DNA of 44,256 bases from Intoshia linei (Eukaryota > Orthonectida > Rhopaluridae). Shown here one piece after another: positions 35,140 to 44,256 of the stretch. Position 1 is the first letter of the stretch; each line of letters begins with the position of its first letter. Location of the stretch: contig LWCA01000175.1 of NCBI GenBank assembly GCA_001642005.1, forward strand, positions 1 to 44,256, given 5' to 3'. The notes under the pieces were generated by a model that did no database searches, was not told the origin of the DNA, and saw nothing but the letters and a program-made list of their open reading frames with translations. Both the position numbers and the translations under genes were made by a program.

Positions 35140-35425
35140 TAATTTTACTGAGTACTTACTTTTACTGAGTTATTGGATTTTTTTGTACTTAGTTAATTAC
35201 TTAAGAATAAGCTTATTTTTAAAAATTATTAATTTTGCCAATCAGATTGGTTTTTCAATCAATGCATTGGAAAATTGAATTAAATAAATAAATTATCAAT
35301 ATCTGCAACTAGTGCATCAGTTAAAAGATTATTTTATGGAGTGGGGTTATTCAAGTCTATTCGTAGAATTAGGATTATGCCAGAATGAATTGAAAGTAAA
35401 TTTTAAAATACAATAAAGACTTAAT
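35140..35425 (-). repeat. Dispersed repeat, copy 2 of an inverted pair
   Basis: This is the reverse-complement relative of 29822-30150. On the plus strand it runs from ACTGAGTACTTACTTTTACT through AAGCTTATTTTTAAAAATT, CAATCAATGCATTGGAAAA and GTGGGGTTATTC to TTTTAAAATACAATAA. The pair spans the 5' half of the cordon-bleu-like gene. Confidence 0.75.
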
Positions 35426-35689
35426 GCCTACAAAAGTAATTTATAACCAATTTTTTGTTAATAACAAATTTAATTATGTACTTTTAATAATAATAATGCA
35501 CTATAACAAATTAAATTTTTAATAACTTTAAAGTATTGAAGAGAAAGATTATCACAGCCAAACTTAAATAATTTATTAATCACATCACAGAACAGTTGCA
35601 ACAAAATTTCAGCAGAGAAAGACAAAATTTTTGTTCTAACATTGTTCATCAGGTTTGAAATTGTGGCCTTTTCATGTTTTTTTTCTAAG

Positions 35690-36595
35690 CCTTGCTACAT
35701 TAATGAAAGATTTCATGTTTTTTGGCGTGGTACGCTTTTTCCCATAATCAGCCTTCAGAATTCCCCACCATTTTTCGATTGGCCGAATTTGTGGAAAAGT
35801 CTTCTATATCTAAGAATGAAACTACATCTTTTGCATAATGGGCCGGTGCCAAGTCATGCCAATATATGCACTGTGATGCATGTTTCCTGGCAAAAGGAAT
35901 GAGACGCTTCTGAATCATTTCGCTCAAGTAGATCTCTTTGTTGATTGTACCAGTCGTGATGTAAGAAGGACACTTCAGACTACACGAACATATCGCTAAC
36001 CACACGAGGTATTTTTGGGGGAACTTTGCAGACCGCTTATACTTGTGATCAGAGATTGGAAATATTGATTGCAATCAATTATTATGTATAAACCAATTAA
36101 TTGTTTGCTAAATATTAATTTTTTAATTAATTGATTTATATAAAATAATTTTTCAACAAACATTTAATTGATTTTCAATAATTGTTATCAATTGATTGCA
36201 ATTAAATTGGTTGCAATCAATTAATTCCAATCCCTGCTTGTGATAATCATCAACGTGCTGACCTTCTTTTGACGCCTAAAATTTCCAACCAGGAGCTTGT
36301 TTTGGGTCTGCCATGATGTACGACTTATCATCAATGATGACACACGCATCCTTGTGGTTCTGCAACAAGTTCTTAAATAAAACAAGCCGCTGAGCTACGA
36401 TTGCCACATGCTTTTCCGTATATTTTGGTGGTGCCTTCTTTGTTCGTGTCTTAAAGACTAATTTTTTCTTGATTTTGTTAACATTTGGTTGACTAGTCCC
36501 AACAGACGATGCAATTTGTGACTCAGTTGTACTTGGGTTGCGATTGAGGATTAGGGTGTTAACTTTTTTCACAAATTTTGGAATTAGATAAAATC
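35690..36595 (-). pseudogene. mariner-type transposase, decayed and interrupted
   Basis: An N-terminal helix-turn-helix region (ESQIASSVGTSQPNVNKI) is followed by the first catalytic Asp in ACVIIDDKSYIMADPKQAPG, a TAG at 36276-36278, and KEGQHVDDYHK. After a 187-bp inserted hAT MITE it resumes: KFPQKYLVWLAICS, ITTGTINKEIYLSEMIQKRL, then YWHDLAPAHYAKDV with the second Asp. A deletion and frameshift precede IEKWWGILKADYGKKRTTP. It would have been a cut-and-paste DDD/E transposase of the IS630-Tc1-mariner superfamily and is now inactive. Terminal inverted repeats were not located. Confidence 0.85.
36050..36236. mobile_element. 187-bp hAT MITE nested in the mariner transposase
   Basis: It begins CAGAGATTGGAA and ends TTCCAATCCCTG, a 12-bp inverted repeat with one mismatch. 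It is flanked by identical CTTGTGAT at 36042-36049 and 36237-36244. The interior has several ATTGATTGCAATCAATT palindromes. Removing the element and one target copy restores the transposase reading across DDYHK|YKRS, which dates it after the mariner insertion. Confidence 0.93.
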
Positions 36596-36599
36596 TATG

Positions 36600-37587
36600 G
36601 CCGTACGAGATGACAAATAGGTTATAAACATTAATTATAATGTTTGTTTACCATAACTTTACAAAAAAATCAGCCAGGTTTCACATTAAAAAATACCGTA
36701 ACATAATTGAACTAATGTTTAATTATACTATATGTGCATAATTTGTCATTAATGTATTTTATCCATCTGTGAGACATCTGAGACATCCATCATTATACTA
36801 ATCACTTTACTTCATTAATTTCTGTGTTAAATTTTTCTTCATTTTATAAAGTCAATAAGAAATAAACTATTTTTTTGTATAATCTAAATGTTTATATAAT
36901 TTATAACTTAAAATTTTAAACCGATACAAATGCTTGTTTTTAAACAAAATGTTTATACGTACATAGTGATTTTCATTATTATTAAAGAAAATGTAGGTAA
37001 TTTACTTTTATTTTAAATATTATTGTTTTAAAAAGCATTCTCGTACCTATTTTATAGAGTTTAATCAATAATAATCTAAACACATTTAAATTATGTAATG
37101 TCACATTACTAATGTGTAAATAAAAATTTAATATCAGACATTCAATTTAAAACACTTTTATTTTAAAAAACTGTTGACTTAAAAAAAATTATTCGTACAA
37201 TGTTTAGCAATGGAAAAATGGAATTTTAATCTAACAATGTTTTAAAAAAACTATTTATTTTAAAATAATGCATGTTTTATTTTGTATGAAATTTATAACT
37301 ACATTTTAAAATTTTATTTTAATAAACTGAATAATAAAATCTTACTGTTTAAAACATAAATGCTACTATTCAATATTATCAGTCTTTTAAAGGAGAGTTT
37401 CACAATCGACTTGGTCATTTCATATTACCTTTTAATATATACTTTTAAAGTGAATTATTTCCACTTAATTTTTTGTTGTTAACATTTGTGTAAATAATTT
37501 TAAAACAATTTTGTGATTTATTAGAAAGAATGAGTGTATAATCTTAAAAATAAAGTCAAAACTACAATCCTAAAATTTATAATTATA
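36600..37587. other. AT-rich intergenic DNA
   Basis: No exon found. 37385-37580 resembles the K-like segment of the repeats at 40440 and 41580 (TTTTAAAGTGAAT, AACATTTGTGTAAA, TTATTAGAAAGAATGAGTGT). Confidence 0.35.
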
Positions 37588-38122
37588 TAGTTTAAGACTT
37601 AGACTTTAAGTCCTTACTAACGAAATTTTTGTAACGGAAAAAATTCCATGTTAACGGAATTTATTTTTTCATAACGAATTTGTATGAACCAAAAATTCCG
37701 TTAATAAAAATTTTATCTATAAAGCTCTATAATCTATTGTAATAACTATAATAAACAAAAACTCATTCGCCTTTTAATTTTTTACTAATTAAGTCAATTT
37801 ATTACGTTTTTATCAAATTTTTAATAGATATTATCTTAGATGGCCTTAATTAGAAATAATTACTATCTTTGCGGAAATAACATTTTTAGTTTATTTTATT
37901 TCTGTAAAATTTAATTATAATATTTTTCATGGATCTAAAAACTGTTGTGGACCTCAGAGGACCACATGAACCTCTTTGAAAATGGTTGGTGTATAGTGCT
38001 TAGTCATGTATTATTCAAAAACTTATAAATATAATAATAACAAGAAATATGGCCATTTAATGGTTTTTATTGAAAAAAATTAAATATCGTTAATAAGGAC
38101 TTCGAGTCTAAGTCTTAGACTG
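37588..38122. mobile_element. 535-bp TA-flanked inverted-repeat MITE
   Basis: The left end TAGTTTAAGACTTAGACT, followed by AAGTCCTTACTAACG, mirrors the right end CGTTAATAAGGACTTCGAG, then TCTAAGTCTTAGACTG, over about 34 bp. TA lies immediately outside both ends (37586-37587, 38123-38124), as in Tc1/mariner/pogo insertions. The interior is non-coding and contains repeated AACGGAA/TTCCGTTAA words and a GTGGACCTCAGAGGACCAC hairpin. Confidence 0.75.
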
Positions 38123-38448
38123 TAATACATTTATTTGATTCAATTTTTAAAATAGCCAGTATATTTTTAAATATTATATAATTTAAATCACTAATTTACA
38201 AAATGCGTCCAGGTGCGTACACGCCCATTTAACGATGACGTGTGACCCGGTAAAAATATTTATGAAAATTTATTTATGTAAGCAATTATATTTTAATTTA
38301 TATTTTTAATGTTTTAATTAAATTTAAATTTTATAAAATTAAGAATTATTAATAATAGCATATACCTAATATGTAATATCGTAGTTTGATAATAATTATC
38401 ACCTTTGATTGCTAAAATATCCATCCATTAAAATACTATTGTATGTGA

Positions 38449-38583
38449 CAGTGGCGGATCTAGGATTTTAAGCCAGGGGTGGGACATAATTATTAGGGGA
38501 CCAAATGCATATAATGTATATTTTTTTTATATATAATATTATAATATAATATATATAATTTCGCCCACCTAGATCTGCTACTG
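38449..38583. mobile_element. 135-bp hAT MITE with near-identical 8-bp target copies
   Basis: Starts CAGTGGCGGATCTAGG and ends CCTAGATCTGCTACTG, an inverted pair with one mismatch. Flanks are GTATGTGA (38441-38448) and GTATGCGA (38584-38591), one difference. The interior has an AT-repeat run. Confidence 0.88.
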
Positions 38584-38599
38584 GTATGCGATGATATAA

Positions 38600-40315
38600 T
38601 TCAATAATGTATTATAATTGCCTCAAAGCCATATAGCATGAATGGGATAAAAATTTTATCATTTATTAAATAAGTTCAAATATCTGTTAAAAGATAATGT
38701 AAAAATTTTAAATTATTTATCAATTGCTTTCGATGAACCAAGTGACATATTCCACAGCACATTTGTTCAAATTTATCAGAGCGATAACTATCGAATTTAT
38801 GATTATAAATAGTTATGTGAGATTCCTAAATTTTGAATGATACCAATTCCGATGCGATTTCAATTACTTTTGAATCATACTATTTGTGTCAATTTTATTT
38901 GATTTCATTAAAAAAATAACCAAGAATAAACGAATTTATAGAACTACGAAATAAACAAATAAAAACCATAATCAGAATGCTTAACATTAATTAATATTAA
39001 ATTAATGTTAAAATGTTATCTTTTCATCAGGTGTATTCTTCAATAGAAAGTTTAATACTTTTCAGGGTTGGAGGTTTTATCTGTTCTCCAAAACCAAATA
39101 GAATGTGAATAAGAATACATTATTGCATTATTACATAAATTAGATAATACTTTTTCCGAGCAAAGAGAAATTATCATGAAAAAAGAAAAATAGTCTTATG
39201 AATAGATTTCCAATTATCATTAATGTATATATTATAATTAATATCCTAACTTTATATTTTTAGTTTTTTGTAAATTTTAATTTATTATGTAATATACGTG
39301 TAATTTACAGACTAAGATACACGTTTTTCATACTAATTACTAGTGTTGATAACCGGTTAATTTTCTATATTTCTAAAATATCACTTCTTATATTTACGTA
39401 TTGATTATAATCAATAATAATACATTTAATAGATATTTATTAAGTTTTTTATCAAATTTTTTTAATGTTGCCTAGTAATTTTTTTCATGGTCAACAAAAA
39501 ATTTTATAATTTATTACCGGTCGGCCGTAAAAGAAGTGTGGGATTCCCCCGGTATGCAATATGTATGTGTATTATCCAACATATATGTTGTAACCAAGAA
39601 AATAATTATATATAATTATAATTATTGATGTATTTTTTAATTTATTTTATAGCTTTTATTGCGAGTAAATAATTTCAGCTTATTCAAATATTATAACAAA
39701 AATAATAATACTTATCATTACTTTATATTAAAATTATACACAAACATGTATGTAAAATTATTGTAATGTATTAATCTAAAAAAATTTAATTTATTTGTAA
39801 TTTTTTAAATTTTGATTATTTTCTTGAGAAATTTTAAATCGGATTAACATTTAATTATATAATTTTATTTAAAAATGTAGGTTCTCGTAAATTCCATTTT
39901 TTTATCTTTGCAAAATTATACATAATATATTTGTCTAGTTGCAAACGGTAAATTACACTAATTAAATATATGTATTATTACGATAGAAAGCGCTCATAAT
40001 CACAATATTAGGGCGTCTCATTAATATCATCATAAGGCGCTGGCTCGTATAAACAAATTTTTTAACTATCACACTTTTATGGATTTCTATTAGAGTTTTA
40101 TGGAGTTTAAATTAAATTGAAAATTAAATCAATATCAATACGAAATTTTTCGTCATTTAAATACGGTAGGAAATTATCTGGTTCTATATTATTAATTAAT
40201 ATAAATATTTTACAATACAGTCGATTCTCTCTATTTTAAAAAAGAAATTTTGTTTAAATTGAGGAACATTTTAATATAAGCATTTATTTTATAAGTAAAC
40301 TAGGTTGACTGTTAA
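38600..40315. other. AT-rich intergenic DNA
   Basis: No supported gene. 38730-38880 and 39520-39600 (ACCGGTCGGCCGTAAAAGAA, GGGATTCCCCCGGTATGC) are less AT-rich but give no recognisable reading. 39990-40045 carries a GAAAGCGCTC...AAGGCGCTGG patch without clear structure. Confidence 0.3.
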
Positions 40316-41448
40316 GTACTACGTACAAACAGCACCTAGCTCTGCCGAGGGCACATTTTTATTTTATCAAAAAAAATTCACGTTGAGAATCTAACTTAAA
40401 AATCCTATTATTCACTATTATCAATCCTTTAATAGAGTGGTTCCCAAACTTGTTTCAGGTGGAACCGTCATATCACATTAATTTTTACTTTAAAGTGAAT
40501 ATTCCATCTTAACTTTTTTTAAGATTTGCGTAAAGAATTTTGAAACAATTGTTATCCTATTTGATCAATTTATTAGACAGAATGTGTGTATAATATTAAA
40601 AATAAAGTAAAAACAGTCATATCCTAAAAATTGTTATCAATAACATAAATTCCAGAAAAAATAAAATTATAAAAACCTACTTTGTCATTTTCACTGATAT
40701 GAATCATCAAAATATATATTCAGTAACAATTTAATAAATACTTAAAAATACCAATTATGTATCAATAATTTACGGAATCAGCAAATTATATATAAATTAA
40801 AATAAAATATAATAAACAATTTATATATAAATATTGGAATGCGTAGATTTCTGGAATTGAAATTTTGTATTTATATCAACTGAAATAAGCTCTATCAGAA
40901 TAATCTTTTTTTTAATTTTCGGACAGTTAATTATTTTAAATTTTTTATATTTCGGAAAAATAAATAAACGAAATATAAATAAATATATAAACGGAAAAAT
41001 AAAGTATTTCGAAAAAAAATATATGAATACTATTATGCATTTTTGACACTGTGTTAACCTACAACGTTATTATTGTACCTTGTGACAACTGTACCACCTG
41101 TACATTTTTTTAAATTCTAGGACTGACTTCATAAAAAAACGGTAATTTGGGTTTTGGCCCTGAAGATAAATTTTTTTTTAAATTTAAATTAATGCTAATG
41201 TTTATGATTTTAAAATCCGTATCAGAGTATATATTTTTTTAAATTATCTAACTCGTTTGAATTTCAAAAAAAAGACAATTGGGGTTTTTGACCCATAAAA
41301 TGTGAGTTTGGGAGGTTGAAATTAAGTTTGCGAACACCCTCGGAAAAATTTTAATTGAAATGTCGACTCGATACAATTCTAAGACTGTAGTTATTGAAAT
41401 AAACGGCAACACACACAAACAAATATTGCGTAGCATATTATAATATAC
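40316..41448 (+). repeat. Copy D of the composite dispersed repeat
   Basis: Starts TACTACGTACAAACAGCACC and TAGCTCTGCCGAGGGCAC and ends with a CACACAAACAAA run and GCGTAGCATATTATAATAT. It carries the internal landmarks TAGACAGAATGTGTGTATAA, AATGCGTAGATTTCTGG, TACCACCTGTACA and TTTTTGACCCATAAAATGTG. Some 400 bp present in copy E around its GCGTAGCAATG landmark are missing. Copy E follows directly in the same orientation. Confidence 0.75.
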
Positions 41449-41463
41449 ACTAGCTTAGCAGTT

Positions 41464-42960
41464 TTGTACTACGTATAAACAGCACCTAAGCTCTGTCGAG
41501 GGCACTCTTTTATTATAGCAAAAAAATAACTTCACGTTGAAAATTTAACTTAAAAATTCTACTATTAACTATTTTCAATCCTTTGTTTTATTTTGTTAAC
41601 ATATGTGTAAAGAATTTAAAAACAATTGTTATCCCATTTTTTTAATTTATTAGACAGAATGTGTGTATAATATTAAAAATAAAGTAAAAACAGTCCAATC
41701 CTAAAAATTGTCATAAATAGCATAAATTCCAAAAAAATAAAATTAGTCCAATACTAAAAATTGTCATAAAGGTGTGAGTTTTGGAAATTGAAATTTATAT
41801 TATTATATGTAAAAATTGTCATAAATAGCATAAATTCCTAAAAAATCAAATTATAAAAACATATTTTGTCATTTTCAATGTGATAATATATATTTAGTAT
41901 CAATTTAATATCTATTTAAAAATACCAATTGTGTATATATAATTAATTGAATCTTCACTTTATAAATATTTCAGTCGAATTTTACCATTATTGCAAAAAA
42001 TTGTAATATAAAAATAATTGATGTTAAAAATTTGTCCATATTTTTGGCCTTTTTTCTTGTGAATGTTACTTTTCTTTTTACCATTTTATGTTAAATTTGT
42101 AACAATTATCAATAAAAAAAATAACGTTTCAGTTAATATAAATTTAAAATTATAAATTCGTTGCTGTAGTATTAAAATTTAAAGATTATAAAAGATGTTT
42201 AAAAAATAAAAATTTGAAATTTAAAAATTGCGTAGCAATGAAAAAAATTCCGAAGAAATGAGTTATATAGATTTTCACCCATATGTTTTGACTGGAAATG
42301 TGTAGACGTAAAATCCACATTTTTATTGAAATTGTAGGATCAATATTTACATTTTTGATTTTAATCGAAATATTTGAAAAATATTGGTTGACAATAAATT
42401 AAAAATGATTTTTCACCGGGAATGCGTAGATTTCTAGGGTTGAAATTTTGTATTTATATCAACTGGAATAAGCTCTACTAGAATAAACCTTTTTTTAAAT
42501 TTTCGGACCGTTAATTATTTCATATTTTTTGTTTTAATAAAATATTTCGGAAAAAAAATATGTGAATACTAAAATGCTTTTTTGACCGTGAAGTCGTCAC
42601 TTATTTGGATTGAAATTTTTTATGTGTGTTAACATGATGCAACTCTATCACCTGTAAATTTTTTGAAAGTCTAGGGCTGTTTTCAAAAAAAAATGAAGGA
42701 AATTTGTGGTTTTGGCCATGAAATTATAATTTTTTTAAATTCTCCAACTCGTTTAATTTTCAAAAAGTGGGACAACAGGTGTTTTTGACCCTTAAGATGT
42801 GAAATTTGGAGGTTGAAATATATCTTAATATACGTCTCGAAAAAAAACTGTAATTGAAATGTGGTCTTTAAAAAATTCTAAGATGGGTAGTTATTTAAAT
42901 AAAGCTGAACACACACACAGACAAACAAAAATCGCGTCGCATTTTATATAAGTTAGGATA
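41464..42960 (+). repeat. Copy E, longest copy of the composite dispersed repeat
   Basis: This copy of about 1.5 kb starts TACTACGTATAAACAGCACC and AAGCTCTGTCGAGGGCAC and ends ACACACAGACAAACAAAAAT, CGCGTCGCATTTTATATAAG, TTAGGATA. A short internal duplication (AAAATTGTCATAAATAGCAT at 41703 and 41815) is visible. No open frame longer than noise is present, so it is nonautonomous or fully decayed. Class not recognised. Confidence 0.75.
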
Positions 42961-43007
42961 TTATATTATAGTAAGGATTATACTTTATATTAAATGTGAT
43001 TCGATAG

Positions 43008-43235
43008 TTGCCATATATCTATTGATACAACATTCTTTAAACATCTGGGTCTTTGAGATTTCATAATAATGAAAATTTTCTTTTTCTAAGTTCCTGTAAT
43101 ATTAAAACATGCCATAAGAGTAATACGTTGTTTACTGGCTTTTGTTCCAAAACATTTGGTATTAATAAATTCAAAAGTTTTGTTAGGTATACACTCATAA
43201 TATAGTGCGAATTCATCAAATAGAAATAAGTTCTG
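43008..43235 (-). pseudogene. Tigger/pogo DDE_1 transposase fragment
   Basis: On the minus strand one frame reads NLFLFDEFALYYECIPNKTF, FGTKASKQRITLMACFNITG, T, TAG, then IIMKSQRPRCLKNV. This matches the catalytic core of jerky/Tigger proteins, where DETGL.Y...P..T, KERIT....N..G and GKS..PRCFK are conserved. The first catalytic Asp is in FDEFAL. One in-frame TAG and no flanking continuation make it a relic. A frame at 43346-43576 upstream shows no family match. Confidence 0.75.
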
Positions 43236-43546
43236 ACTATAATTATATTATTTAGGATTAATGATGAGTAAATATATTACATAATTGTTAATTTCTCAAT
43301 TTAATTTTATTAATAAATCAATTATAGATATGCAAAGAAGTATTTTTAAATTATATTTATTTCTATAATTATAGAAATATATTTATCGTTTCTTGTCCTT
43401 GAATCATATATTTTCTTAATAAAAAATGCTTGAAATTTTGAAATGGGTTCGACTGTAATGATAAGAGTATTTTGTAAATATTTAACATTGCAGAAATCGA
43501 CATCTTCACTATCAAAAAAGCACATCATCATTTTCATAAGTAATAA

Positions 43547-44066
43547 GTATACAACTGTGAAATGTACACATTCCACGGGTATGTCGTAGAATGTATAGTA
43601 TACAATGTATACCTTTCATTCACAAGTCGTAGAATGTGTAAAATTTTCATATATATTTTAATTTTGGCTTTTAAAAATTTTTGTTGAACCAAACTTTAAG
43701 GTGGTTTTCTTATAAATTTTTTTTAACAGAACTTTCAAGAGGGGTTTTTAAGTTTTTTTTTTTGAACCAAACTTTCAAGAAGAGTTTTTAAAATTTTTTT
43801 TTAGAATTGTACTTTCAAGGGGGCTTTTAAGATTTTTTTTGAACCAAATTTTATGAGGGTTTTTAGGAAATTTTTTTAAACCGAACCTAAAGACAACCTT
43901 ACCATTTGGTTATATAAATCTTAAAAATCCCATTAAAAAACCTCCATATATTTTTGTTCAATAAAATTTTTAAACCCAAAATTAAAATATATATGAAAAT
44001 TTTACACATTCTACAACTAACCCATAAAATGTGTACATTTCAGTTTTACTCATTCTATGCGACATA
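43547..44066. mobile_element. Foldback MITE copy 2 with internal tandem repeats
   Basis: The left part (AACTGTGAAATGTACACATT, CCACGGG; later GTAAAATTTTCATATATATT, TTAATTTTGG) is mirrored by the right part (43968-44066), giving arms of over 100 bp. Between 43680 and 43900 a unit of about 45-60 bp (TTTGAACCAAACTTTCAAGA, GGGGTTTTTAAG) is repeated about five times with divergence. The family matches 18307-18829. Confidence 0.82.
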
Positions 44067-44256
44067 TATACATTTATGTAAATACATATTTATTATATGT
44101 ATACTATTTTATTTAATAGTAAAATAATGCTTAAATTAACATACAGTATTATATACATTCATGTAGCTCAAGGTAATTTTATTTTATATTTAAGAATATT
44201 ATAGTGTTTTCCACGTGTTACAATCTGTGCTGGTTGCGAGTGTTTACGATTAGAGT
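44067..44256. other. AT-rich window end
   Basis: No supported feature. Confidence 0.3.

Noticed and set aside
35642-35902. 86-residue plus-strand frame
   Set aside because: Antisense of the mariner transposase relic.
1-44256. tRNA, rRNA or CRISPR
   Set aside because: No T-arm-like GGTTCGAATC in cloverleaf context, no rRNA blocks and no regularly spaced repeats with unique spacers were seen.

Overview
This looks like nuclear DNA of an animal, probably an invertebrate. It is very AT-rich (roughly three quarters A+T), has GT-AG spliced genes with introns from 50 nt to 3.6 kb, and is dense in decayed DNA transposons of animal type (hAT, mariner, Tc1-like, pogo/Tigger). Nothing in it fixes the species. 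No bacterial-style operon, rRNA, tRNA or CRISPR array was seen.

Two genes read as intact after splicing, both on the minus strand. (1) A divergent homeobox gene (15015 to 8688) has eight exons whose phases join without a stop into 408 residues: an Asn-rich start, ten tandem 17-residue repeats, a basic stretch, and a C-terminal homeodomain. Helices 2-3 are closest to Distal-less/Dlx, but the tail is NKRAKKKK as in Engrailed, and the last 15 codons lie in a tiny exon 973 nt away. (2) A cordon-bleu-like gene (33405 to 25171) has at least six exons and 828 visible residues: two ubiquitin-like Cobl repeats, a KRAP-like NKKQAPLPP motif and a long acidic tail. Its 5' end was not found. The two genes are otherwise unrelated.

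Two cellular pseudogenes are present. A ribosomal protein S3a copy (about 2302-1728, minus) keeps several splice sites. A rhodopsin-type peptide GPCR (about 21547-22637, plus) has one frameshift and three in-frame stops, all TGA, one of them at the invariant Trp of TM4.

Most of the rest is transposon debris. It includes four small hAT-type elements with 8-bp target duplications in clear sequence, a hAT MITE nested in a mariner transposase, pogo/Tigger and Tc1-like (DD37E-spaced) transposase relics, TA-flanked inverted-repeat MITEs and foldback elements. An unclassified 0.6-1.5 kb dispersed repeat has a conserved end (GCGTAGCATATTATATAAG), occurs at least five times, and lies twice in tandem at 40.3-43.0 kb.

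Layout: 0-7.9 kb hAT relic, RPS3A pseudogene, MITEs; 7.9-8.6 kb repeat; 8.7-15.0 kb homeobox gene; 15-21.5 kb AT-rich DNA with inverted and direct repeats; 21.5-22.7 kb GPCR pseudogene; 23-25.1 kb repeat and transposase relics; 25.2-33.4 kb cordon-bleu-like gene; 33.4-44.3 kb repeats, mariner, MITEs and a Tigger relic.
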